64,000 nucleotides of DNA from JBEVJC01 sp040510375. GTDB lineage: Bacteria > Bacteroidota > Bacteroidia > Chitinophagales > Chitinophagaceae. The stretch is from the NCBI GenBank assembly GCA_040510375.1, contig JBEVJC010000019.1, positions 1 to 64,000 of the forward strand, in the 5' to 3' direction. Of the stretch, positions 29,001 through 35,202 are shown piece after piece. The notes below the pieces were generated by a model. It was not told the origin of the DNA and ran no database searches. It saw nothing but the letters and a program-made list of their open reading frames with translations. The number at the start of each line of letters is the position of its first letter. Positions within the stretch are counted from its first letter, which is position 1. Position numbers and translations under genes: made by a program.

Positions 29001-29228
29001 GCCATTGTTGTCTGTAATGGTACCGTTGACAGTACCTTTTACCATAACAGAAACATTTGAAACAGGCTGCCCTGTTTCGTTGCTGACACGCCCCCGGGCA
29101 TTTATACCCTGGGCATGGACATGAAGGGTACCCAGAAAAAATACCAGGGCAGCCATCATCAGCTTCCCTGATGACCAGGAAGCGAGTGTGGACACCCTGC
29201 CCTTAAGATGCAGAATCGAAAATCTCAT
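26067..29228 (-). CDS. susC: SusC/RagA-family TonB-dependent outer membrane transporter
   Basis: About 1053 residues from the ATG at 29228, which begins MRFSILHLKGR and puts the signal peptide (cleavage after HVHAQ) near the N-terminus; an ATG 19 codons upstream (29285) is possible. Domains: a carboxypeptidase-D-like repeat (about 42-115), a plug domain with VVVIGYGTQRKKDVTG and the SusC-specific ILKDASATAVYGSRGSNGVIIITTKRG-type region, then a 22-strand barrel ending in the C-terminal aromatic VNLRF. No STN domain, so it is not itself a sigma-factor signalling receptor. Imports glycan fragments with SusD. Confidence 0.95.
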   Translation of the reverse strand: MRFSILHLKGRVSTLASWSSGKLMMAALVFFLGTLHVHAQGINARGRVSNETGQPVSNVSVMVKGTVNGTITDNNGNFSITVPTGGVLVFSNVNFVSQEVVVTGDAPLEIKLLAFTGDLGEVVVIGYGTQRKKDVTGSTVSVKGETLNEIKAPNIYNQLQGRAAGVDIVSNSSQIGAGGEIRIRGNRSITGSNNPLIVVDGMVYGGSVNDINPDNVANIDILKDASATAVYGSRGSNGVIIITTKRGTSGKAVTSYNGYVGMVNAIGTYDLFNGEEYAKFKEDARQGQPAFLTNPNVGNSYQLTPIEITNLAEGVSTDWQGLLLKTGMRTSHDANVRGGNEKTQYFFGLGYYRETGVIPDQELDRYSFNINIDHKVSDRIKIGFTSFNTLLRSNRLGTNAYGAATRLSPLYKPYNDDGTINLKPATQQGVDNAQINPLTSIGNDHLIKAFSRRYQFQHNFYGEVKILKDLKFRSTFGYGWSQTTNSNYTGPNTVFNQNPTVAGSTLSQYNSEGWQYTVNNSFEYNTLIAGRHRVQAQVLQEVQKNHFQAQQFNGQGVPADYLQDYNWQLVNTVNPQAGEYNESALIGYMARAIYSFDDRYLLTATVRTDGASVLAPGNQWVTYPAVSVGWNIDKEKFFENVTAVSTLKLRGGLGVSSNASVGSYTTLGSLSSNFYNFGPGSIVGTNFVNGYILNTSPNPELTWEKTTGLNIGLDFGLLNDRITGSIEYYKTTTNDILLQRNLPRSNGTNSILTNIGKTGTNGMELSVSSINIQTPGGFRWTTDFNAFFNREEIKELQLGLQQDLGNGWFVGHPVTSIFDYKKTGIWQLNEAAEAAIYGSAPGDIKLEDKNKDNAITAADRQIVGNFQPDLVAGLSNRFEYKNFDLNIVMFGRFGQTVAATYLSADGGAAGYPFFLNGRVSQLKVDYWTPTNPTNNFPQPDASRDALQYTSTLTYRDGSFIKIRTIELGYNFTSRLLGKSGIESFRAYVSAQNPFILWAPLIRDDLGLDPEGNGTGNAVGIQGGGATPVPTRAVTVGMGIPPTRQIVFGVNLRF

Positions 29229-29350
29229 AATAGTTGTTTTTACGGTGAAACCTGATCCAGAGTACGACGACTCATTGGACAGCATATTGGTTATACAAAT
29301 GGTTTTGAGAATGCAGTGTGGTAATTAAATTGGCGCACAGGCCGGGGTAA

Positions 29351-29389
29351 ACCCACCATGGGTAATTACGCGCAGGTAGTGTACCTGCG
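29351..29389 (-). other. Structured susC leader (two stem-loops)
   Basis: In the long untranslated region upstream of susC, CGCAGGTA-GTG-TACCTGCG (29371-29389) forms a perfect 8-bp stem and ACCCA-CCA-TGGGT (29351-29363) a 5-bp one. Neither is followed by a T-run, so they are not terminators. They could regulate susC mRNA stability or translation. Confidence 0.45.
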
Positions 29390-29482
29390 ACGGGAAGATG
29401 TATTTCCATAAAGCAGCTTTCGTTTCGTTAGTCAGATGGCAATCAAGAAATCCCTGTCTAAAATAAGGAGTTTTTGCAAAAA

Positions 29483-29502
29483 TGTAATCGATTACAAAAA
29501 TA
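29483..29502 (-). promoter_or_regulatory. LacI-type operator and -7 box upstream of susC
   Basis: TGTAATCGATTACA (29483-29496) is a perfect 14-bp palindrome. On the minus strand TATTTTTG (29495-29502) fits the -7 consensus TAnnTTTG and touches the palindrome, which would then cover the transcription start. No good -33 TTTG was found 19-21 bases upstream. The interval 29229-29690 contains this site, the leader stems and the esterase promoter, and no gene. Confidence 0.6.
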
Positions 29503-29627
29503 AATATCAACATTTCATAATTCCAGGCATTAAAACCATGCAAAATCAGCCGGTTCCCGGGCGCGGAAGCCCACTGGATATCGGATTGCTGTGGAGTTGC
29601 ATTGTTTTGATATCGACTGAGAAAAAA

Positions 29628-29670
29628 TTTGTCAATCGATTTCAAAACAATAGATTTGGAATCGATTACA
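29628..29670 (+). promoter_or_regulatory. Esterase operon promoter with two LacI-type operators
   Basis: TTTG (29628-29631), exactly 19 bases, TAGATTTG (29651-29658) is a perfect Bacteroidota promoter. GTCAATCGATTTCA (29631-29644) lies between the boxes and TGGAATCGATTACA (29657-29670) covers the expected start of transcription; their centres are 26 bp apart. A start near 29665 leaves a leader of about 25 bases to the ATG at 29691. Confidence 0.75.
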
Positions 29671-29690
29671 TTTTCTATAACTGCTGCTGT

Positions 29691-30839
29691 ATGATTATAA
29701 AAATCTTTCTCTTTGCGGGCATTTTAAGTTTGTCCCTCTTGTGTGCGGGCCAGGATCCTGACACTTCCGGTTCAGTTCGTTCCATCAGCAACACACCGGG
29801 TTATAACTATCCCCGCATAGACGCGCAGAACCGGGCAATCTTCCGGATCAAGGCACCCGGCGTAAAAAAATTCCAGGTGGACCTGTTACGTTTGTATGAT
29901 ATGACCCTGGGTACGGATAGTTTCTGGACTGTTGTCACCGATCCGCTACCAATCGGGTTTCATTATTACTTCCTCACTATTGATGGCTTGCGTGTGGCGG
30001 ACCCTGGAAGTGAATCTTTTTTTGGGACCGGACGCTGGACCAGTGGTATAGAAATACCAACAGGTGAAGATTTCTTCATGGCCAAAAATGTTCCGCATGG
30101 CGAAGTAAGGGGAGTGTATTATTATTCAAAAACGATGCAGGCTACCCGGCGATGTTTTGTATACACTCCACCGGGCTACGACAAAGACAACAAAACAAGG
30201 TATCCCGTATTATATCTCCAGCATGGTATGGCGGAAGATGAAACGGGCTGGTCCACCCAGGGTCATATGAATTATATTATTGACAACCTGATTGCGGAAC
30301 AAAAAGCCACGCCGATGATCGTGGTGATGGAAAGTGGCAATATAGAAGTAGCCTTTCGTCCAAAACCGGGCGAAGACCCCGCAAAGGCCCGTCAGGAATA
30401 TGGTGCATCGTTTACACCATTGTTGTTGAACGACCTGATTCCCATGATCGATTCAACGTTCCGAACCCTTACTGACCGGACAAACCGGGCAATGGCGGGA
30501 TTATCCTGGGGCGGGTTCCAGACCTTCCAGATTACATTGACCAATCCGGATAAGTTCGCTTATATCGGTGGTTTCAGCGGAGCAGGTATGTTCAATCCGC
30601 AGACCGAACTTAAAACTGCGTATAACGGAGCATTCAGTGATGCAACTGCATTTAATAATAAGGTAAAGGTTTTATTCCTTGGCATCGGCTCTGCTGAAGG
30701 ACAACGGATGAAGGGTCTCAGTGCTGCCCTGGCCGCAGGTGGGATAAAGAATATTTATTACGAATCACCAGGCACAGCCCATGAATGGCATACCTGGAGA
30801 AGATGCCTGTATCAGTTTGCACCACTTATTTTCCGGTAA
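29691..30839 (+). CDS. CE1-like esterase with N-terminal E-set domain
   Basis: 382 residues from the ATG at 29691, which starts a proper signal peptide (MIIKIFLFAGILSLSLLCAGQ); the upstream open frame overlaps the promoter and is not coding. An immunoglobulin-like E-set domain (about 30-125) precedes an alpha/beta-hydrolase domain of the feruloyl/acetyl esterase D type. Nucleophile Ser272 in AGLSWGGFQ, His364 in GTAHEWHTW; at the acid position the paralogues have Asp, while here the loop reads GIGSAEGQ with Glu336. Likely removes acyl groups (ferulate, coumarate or acetate) from arabinoxylan. First of four tandem esterase genes. Confidence 0.87.
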   Translation: MIIKIFLFAGILSLSLLCAGQDPDTSGSVRSISNTPGYNYPRIDAQNRAIFRIKAPGVKKFQVDLLRLYDMTLGTDSFWTVVTDPLPIGFHYYFLTIDGLRVADPGSESFFGTGRWTSGIEIPTGEDFFMAKNVPHGEVRGVYYYSKTMQATRRCFVYTPPGYDKDNKTRYPVLYLQHGMAEDETGWSTQGHMNYIIDNLIAEQKATPMIVVMESGNIEVAFRPKPGEDPAKARQEYGASFTPLLLNDLIPMIDSTFRTLTDRTNRAMAGLSWGGFQTFQITLTNPDKFAYIGGFSGAGMFNPQTELKTAYNGAFSDATAFNNKVKVLFLGIGSAEGQRMKGLSAALAAGGIKNIYYESPGTAHEWHTWRRCLYQFAPLIFR

Positions 30840-30898
30840 CCCTGCAACACCGGGCCAGATATAATCTCACTGCTGATATGATAAAGAATAACGCTCAT

Positions 30899-32059
30899 AT
30901 GAACTATGTAAATAACAAATGGCCGCTCATGACCGCAATCATGTTGGCTATAACAATTTCATCACCGGCGCAACCACCGCGTGGACCGCTGGTGGTCTCC
31001 CCTGTGGTACTCCCCGATCGTAAAGTAACCTTCAGGTACCTGGCTCCACAGGCAAAACAGGTTTCACTGAATGCGCAGTTTGATAAGGGATCACTCCCGA
31101 TGGTCCGCGATAGCGCAGGCATCTGGAGTGTAACCACCAGTCCGGTCAAACCGGATATCTATCCCTATAGTTTTATAGTGGATGGCATCACGGTGATGGA
31201 TCCGGCAAATGGCGAATACTTCCCAAACGAACGCTTCAAGGCGAGCCTTGTAAATATACCCGGGTTTACACCCCTAATCCATGAAATGCGCAATGTGCCG
31301 CATGGATCCGTCACTTATGAATATTACCCTTCAGCAGAAGGTACCATTGGTTCTCTCCTTGTATACACACCGCCCGGTTACCGTTCCTCCACTGCGGAAA
31401 AGTATCCTGTATTTTACCTGATCAGCGGAACAACCGATACAGAAGAAACATGGTTCAAGGTGGGGAAGGTCAACCTGATTCTTGATAACCTGATTGCTGA
31501 AGGAAGGGCCCGGCCGATGATCATCGTTATGCCCTACGGAAATGTGATGGCAAGGATTGCAGAACAAAAACAGGGAATGAAACCGGCAGACCCTTCAGGA
31601 AGGGAAACGCCCGATGCACTGGCCCGTGCTGCTGCATTTGAAAAAGACCTTGTCAATAATATCCTGCCATACATTGAAAAAAATTACAGCGTCTACACAG
31701 ATAAAGCTAACCGCGCGATTGGTGGATTTTCGCGGGGCGGCGGGCAAACACTGCGGACCGCATTTGGTAACTCTGATAAATTTGGTTCTATCTGTTGTTA
31801 CAGTTCCTACCTGACCACAACTGAAATGGAAAAACAATATCCCGACATCCTTGCCAATGCCGCGGGTACGAACGGCAACTTCCAGCTTTTCTGGATTGGT
31901 GTAGGGGTAGATGATTTCCTTTACCAGCCGGTTGCCGAGTTTATGAACGTACTCAAATCAAAAGATATAAAGTATAAAAGTCTCGTGAGCCTTGGTGGCC
32001 ATACCTGGATGAACACAAAACTTTACCTGGCAGAAACCGTGCAGCTGCTGTTTAAATAA
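30899..32059 (+). CDS. CE1-like esterase with N-terminal E-set domain
   Basis: 386 residues from ATG 30899, giving the signal peptide MNYVNNKWPLMTAIMLAI ending at SSPAQ; ATG 30878 is an alternative. The E-set domain (about 30-120) is followed by an esterase domain with VYTPPGYRS and YPVFYLISGTTDTEETW. The nucleophile motif is GGFSRGGGQ, with Asp in GVGVDDFLY and His in GGHTWMN. It has the same architecture as the next gene and is a recent-looking paralogue of it. Starts 59 bp after the previous esterase and ends 8 bp before the next. Confidence 0.86.
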   Translation: MNYVNNKWPLMTAIMLAITISSPAQPPRGPLVVSPVVLPDRKVTFRYLAPQAKQVSLNAQFDKGSLPMVRDSAGIWSVTTSPVKPDIYPYSFIVDGITVMDPANGEYFPNERFKASLVNIPGFTPLIHEMRNVPHGSVTYEYYPSAEGTIGSLLVYTPPGYRSSTAEKYPVFYLISGTTDTEETWFKVGKVNLILDNLIAEGRARPMIIVMPYGNVMARIAEQKQGMKPADPSGRETPDALARAAAFEKDLVNNILPYIEKNYSVYTDKANRAIGGFSRGGGQTLRTAFGNSDKFGSICCYSSYLTTTEMEKQYPDILANAAGTNGNFQLFWIGVGVDDFLYQPVAEFMNVLKSKDIKYKSLVSLGGHTWMNTKLYLAETVQLLFK

Positions 32060-32067
32060 TTCCTATT

Positions 32068-33138
32068 ATGCAGAAAAAAACAAGTGCCCTTGTCGCGGCC
32101 TTATTAATTGGCATCAGTCTTTTTGCCCAGCGGCCACCAGTTATCAGCTCTCCCGAAATCAATACTGACCGCAGTGTTACGTTCCGCTATTATTCCCGGA
32201 CGGCCAAAAAAGTAATGCTGCGCGGAGAGTTCCTGAAGACACCGCTCCCATTCACTGCAGATACATCGGGAGTGTGGCGGATTACCGTACCGGGAATCAA
32301 ACCCGATATTTATCCTTATAGCTTTATGGTTGATTCGGTGGAACTGGCCGATCCGAACAACACCTATATTTTCGCCAATGAACGCTTCAAAAGAAGTATT
32401 GTTGAAGTACCGGGTGAAAAGCCATTACTGCATTCATTAGCGGATGTACCTCATGGAAAAATAACCTATCAATGGTATACCTCTTCTACCCTGGGCACTA
32501 CCCGGCCGCTGCTTATCTATACACCTCCGGGTTTTGACGGAGTAAAAAAATATCCGGTGTTATACCTGATACATGGCGGTTCTGATACCGAGGAAACCTG
32601 GACAAAAGTTGGAAGGGCCAACCTCATTGCCGATAACCTGATTGCACAGGGCAAGGCAACACCCATGATCATCGTAATGCCTTACGGTAACGTGCGGCCA
32701 CAACCCATGCCCGATTTCACCCTCGATATGATCAACGATATCATTCCGTTTGTTGAGTCGTCATATCCGGTTCTGACTGAGAGTAAAAGCAGGGCCATCG
32801 CAGGGTTTTCTGTTGGTGGGGGACAAACAATTAATATAGCATTCAGTAATCCCGGAAAATTTGCCTGGATCTCTTCATATGCACCTTATACCGAAACGGA
32901 AGAATTCCGGAAGAATTTTACCAACTGGGCACCCGACGCCGCAACAATCAACAGCCAGCTGAAACTTTTTACCATCAGCGTGGGCACCGATGATTTTTTA
33001 TTTGAAAGCGTCAAAAAAAATCTCGCCATGTTCAAGGATAAAAAAATAAAGGTTAAATCATATATCGTCCCTGGCGGGCATACATGGATGAACGGCAAAC
33101 AATACCTGGCTACAACACTTCAGGAAATATTTCGCTAA
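32068..33138 (+). CDS. CE1-like esterase with N-terminal E-set domain
   Basis: 356 residues, signal peptide to about residue 20 (LLIGISLFAQ). E-set domain about 23-110, esterase domain from about 140. The catalytic set is intact: Ser in AGFSVGGGQ, Asp in SVGTDDFLF, His in PGGHTWMNGK. The shared segment KPDIYPYSF-VD in the E-set domain links it to the preceding gene. Role in removing ester substituents is inferred from the fold and PUL context; ferulate versus acetate cannot be decided. Confidence 0.87.
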   Translation: MQKKTSALVAALLIGISLFAQRPPVISSPEINTDRSVTFRYYSRTAKKVMLRGEFLKTPLPFTADTSGVWRITVPGIKPDIYPYSFMVDSVELADPNNTYIFANERFKRSIVEVPGEKPLLHSLADVPHGKITYQWYTSSTLGTTRPLLIYTPPGFDGVKKYPVLYLIHGGSDTEETWTKVGRANLIADNLIAQGKATPMIIVMPYGNVRPQPMPDFTLDMINDIIPFVESSYPVLTESKSRAIAGFSVGGGQTINIAFSNPGKFAWISSYAPYTETEEFRKNFTNWAPDAATINSQLKLFTISVGTDDFLFESVKKNLAMFKDKKIKVKSYIVPGGHTWMNGKQYLATTLQEIFR

Positions 33139-33166
33139 GGCTATATAAAATAAAAAGACAAACACG

Positions 33167-35089
33167 ATGAAAAAGATCAGTTCAGTACTCCTTGTACTTG
33201 TTATGGTCCAGATGCTCTCTGCACAGACCATTCCCCTGGAAGCTCCCCGTGGATTTGATTCGGTGCGGCTATCAATCGCCCATGGCAAAATTGATACTGT
33301 CAGCTATCGTTCAAAAACAGTCGGCAGTACCCGGCGTTCCCTGGTATACACACCTCCCGGTTTTTCAAAAAACAAAAAGTACCCGGTTTTATATCTGCTG
33401 CATGGCATCGGCGGCGACGAAAAAGAATGGCTCAATGGTGGCCAGCCACAGGTGATCCTTGATAATCTGTATGCAGAAGGCCGGCTTCAACCGATGATCG
33501 TAGTAATGCCCAATGGCCGCGCCATGAAGGACGATCGTGCCGGTGGTAATATAATGGCGCCCGATAAAGTGGAAGCTTTCGCAACCTTTGAAAAAGACCT
33601 TTTAAATGACCTGATTCCGTATATAGAAAAGAACTACCCTGCACTGACGGATAAAGATCATCGTGCTATCGCCGGCCTGTCGATGGGGGGCGGACAGTCC
33701 CTGAATTTCGGACTGGGCAATCCTGATCGTTTTGCATGGGTGGGCGGTTTTTCATCTGCTCCAAATACGAAGCCCCCGGAGCAACTGGTACCCGATCCGG
33801 CAAAAACAAGTGCCGGCCTGAAACTTCTGTGGATTTCCTGTGGCGACAACGATGGACTTCTTTCCTTCAGCAAACGAACGCATGATTACCTGGTAAGAAA
33901 TAATGTACCGCATATTTATTATCTCGAACCAGGAGGCCATGATTTTAAGGTTTGGAAGAACGGTCTCTATATGTTCTCCCAATTCCTTTTCAAACCAGTT
34001 GATCCATCGGTTTATAAAAAGTACACGGTGCTTGGTTCCCCTGCCTCCACTAATATCCGGTCTGCAAAATTCCCACAGGTCTTCCCCGACGGCCGTGTGG
34101 CTTTCCGGTTGAAAGCTCCGGACGCCCGCACTGTACAGATTGACCTCGTTAAAAAATATGACCTGGTAAAAGACACAGGAGGATACTGGATTGGTAAAAC
34201 TGACTCTGTCTCCGAAGGTTTCCATTACTACTCATTACTGATCGATGGTGTTGCGCTTGCCGATCCGGCCAGCGAAACATTTTATGGAATGGGACGTATG
34301 GCAAGCGGGATCGAGATCCCGTTTAGCGGAGATGAATACTACTCGCTTAAGGACGTTCCACATGGCGACCTGCGTAATAAAAAATATTTCTCTCCCGTAA
34401 CACGCTCCTGGCGCCAGGTAAATATTTATACGCCTCCCGGTTATGATAGTGATAACGTCACAAAATATCCGGTGCTGTACCTGTTGCATGGCGGAGGTGA
34501 GGATGAACGTGGATGGGGAAGCCAGGGTAAAACGGATCTGATACTCGATAACCTGATAGCGGCACAGCGTGCAAAACCCATGCTGGTGGTAATGATGGAT
34601 GGAAACCTTGGTGGTGGCGGGATTGCGGGTTTCGGTGAACAATCACTGCGTCAGTTTGAAAGCGAACTGAAACAAAGCCTGATCCCGTTTATTGAAAAGA
34701 ATTACCGGACCGACACAACCGCCAGTGGCCGCGCGCTTGCTGGTTTATCCATGGGTGGACTTCAGACATTATACGCCGGCATCCGGAACAACGCCATGTT
34801 TTCATCACTTGGCGTATTCAGCTCCGGCTGGTGGGCGAACCAACCTACCCTGTCCGATCCGCAGTATGCATTCATGAGGGAAAATGCAGAAAGCATTAAT
34901 AAAAACATCAAAAATTTCTGGATTTCCATGGGTGGTCAGGAAGACATAGCGTATAAGAATAATAAAATCATGCTGGCAAAATTTGATGAAATGAAGATCC
35001 GTTATAGTTACAGCGAATACCCTGGTGGTCACGCATGGCCAGTGTGGAGAAACAACCTTTATAATTTCGCACCCCTGTTATTCCGTTAG
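33167..35089 (+). CDS. Double esterase: CE1-like, E-set, CE1-like
   Basis: 640 residues with signal peptide (LVMVQMLSAQ). An N-terminal esterase without its own E-set domain (about 22-280) has GLSMGGGQ, Asp in CGDNDGLL and His in GGHDFKVW. A central E-set domain (about 295-400) is followed by a second esterase (about 405-640) with GLSMGGLQ, an acid loop MGGQEDIAY and His in GGHAWPVW. Both active sites look intact, so the protein could carry two ester specificities. The E-set plus second esterase half resembles the gene at 29691, suggesting fusion of neighbouring tandem copies. Confidence 0.9.
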   Translation: MKKISSVLLVLVMVQMLSAQTIPLEAPRGFDSVRLSIAHGKIDTVSYRSKTVGSTRRSLVYTPPGFSKNKKYPVLYLLHGIGGDEKEWLNGGQPQVILDNLYAEGRLQPMIVVMPNGRAMKDDRAGGNIMAPDKVEAFATFEKDLLNDLIPYIEKNYPALTDKDHRAIAGLSMGGGQSLNFGLGNPDRFAWVGGFSSAPNTKPPEQLVPDPAKTSAGLKLLWISCGDNDGLLSFSKRTHDYLVRNNVPHIYYLEPGGHDFKVWKNGLYMFSQFLFKPVDPSVYKKYTVLGSPASTNIRSAKFPQVFPDGRVAFRLKAPDARTVQIDLVKKYDLVKDTGGYWIGKTDSVSEGFHYYSLLIDGVALADPASETFYGMGRMASGIEIPFSGDEYYSLKDVPHGDLRNKKYFSPVTRSWRQVNIYTPPGYDSDNVTKYPVLYLLHGGGEDERGWGSQGKTDLILDNLIAAQRAKPMLVVMMDGNLGGGGIAGFGEQSLRQFESELKQSLIPFIEKNYRTDTTASGRALAGLSMGGLQTLYAGIRNNAMFSSLGVFSSGWWANQPTLSDPQYAFMRENAESINKNIKNFWISMGGQEDIAYKNNKIMLAKFDEMKIRYSYSEYPGGHAWPVWRNNLYNFAPLLFR

Positions 35090-35092
35090 TTT

Positions 35093-35200
35093 ATGGCGGA
35101 TGGTACTGCAGCAATAACGGCAATAATAACCGGGTAAATTCCAGTTGTATGGCACATGATACCGCGACAATAACGCTGGTAATAACCGGGTAAATTCCAG
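35093..35200. repeat. Two imperfect tandem 52-bp repeats
   Basis: 35093-35144 and 35149-35200 align without gaps at an offset of 56 bases, 42 of 52 positions identical, and both end in the same 21 bases finishing GGGTAAATTCCAG. They fill the 113-bp gap between the double esterase and GH3 genes. The second copy ends two bases before the GH3 start codon, so the repeats may affect translation or act as a duplicated operator. Confidence 0.7.
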
Positions 35201-35202
35201 AA

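Noticed and set aside
28477..29124. 215-codon plus-strand open frame
   Set aside because: Shadow of the susC plug region; Pro/Thr/Ser-rich translation without a start context.
29325..29645. 106-codon minus-strand open frame
   Set aside because: Overlaps the susC leader, operators and the esterase promoter; no recognisable protein features.
29436..29690. N-terminal extension of the first esterase
   Set aside because: Would place the promoter and two operators inside the coding sequence; the signal peptide begins at 29691.
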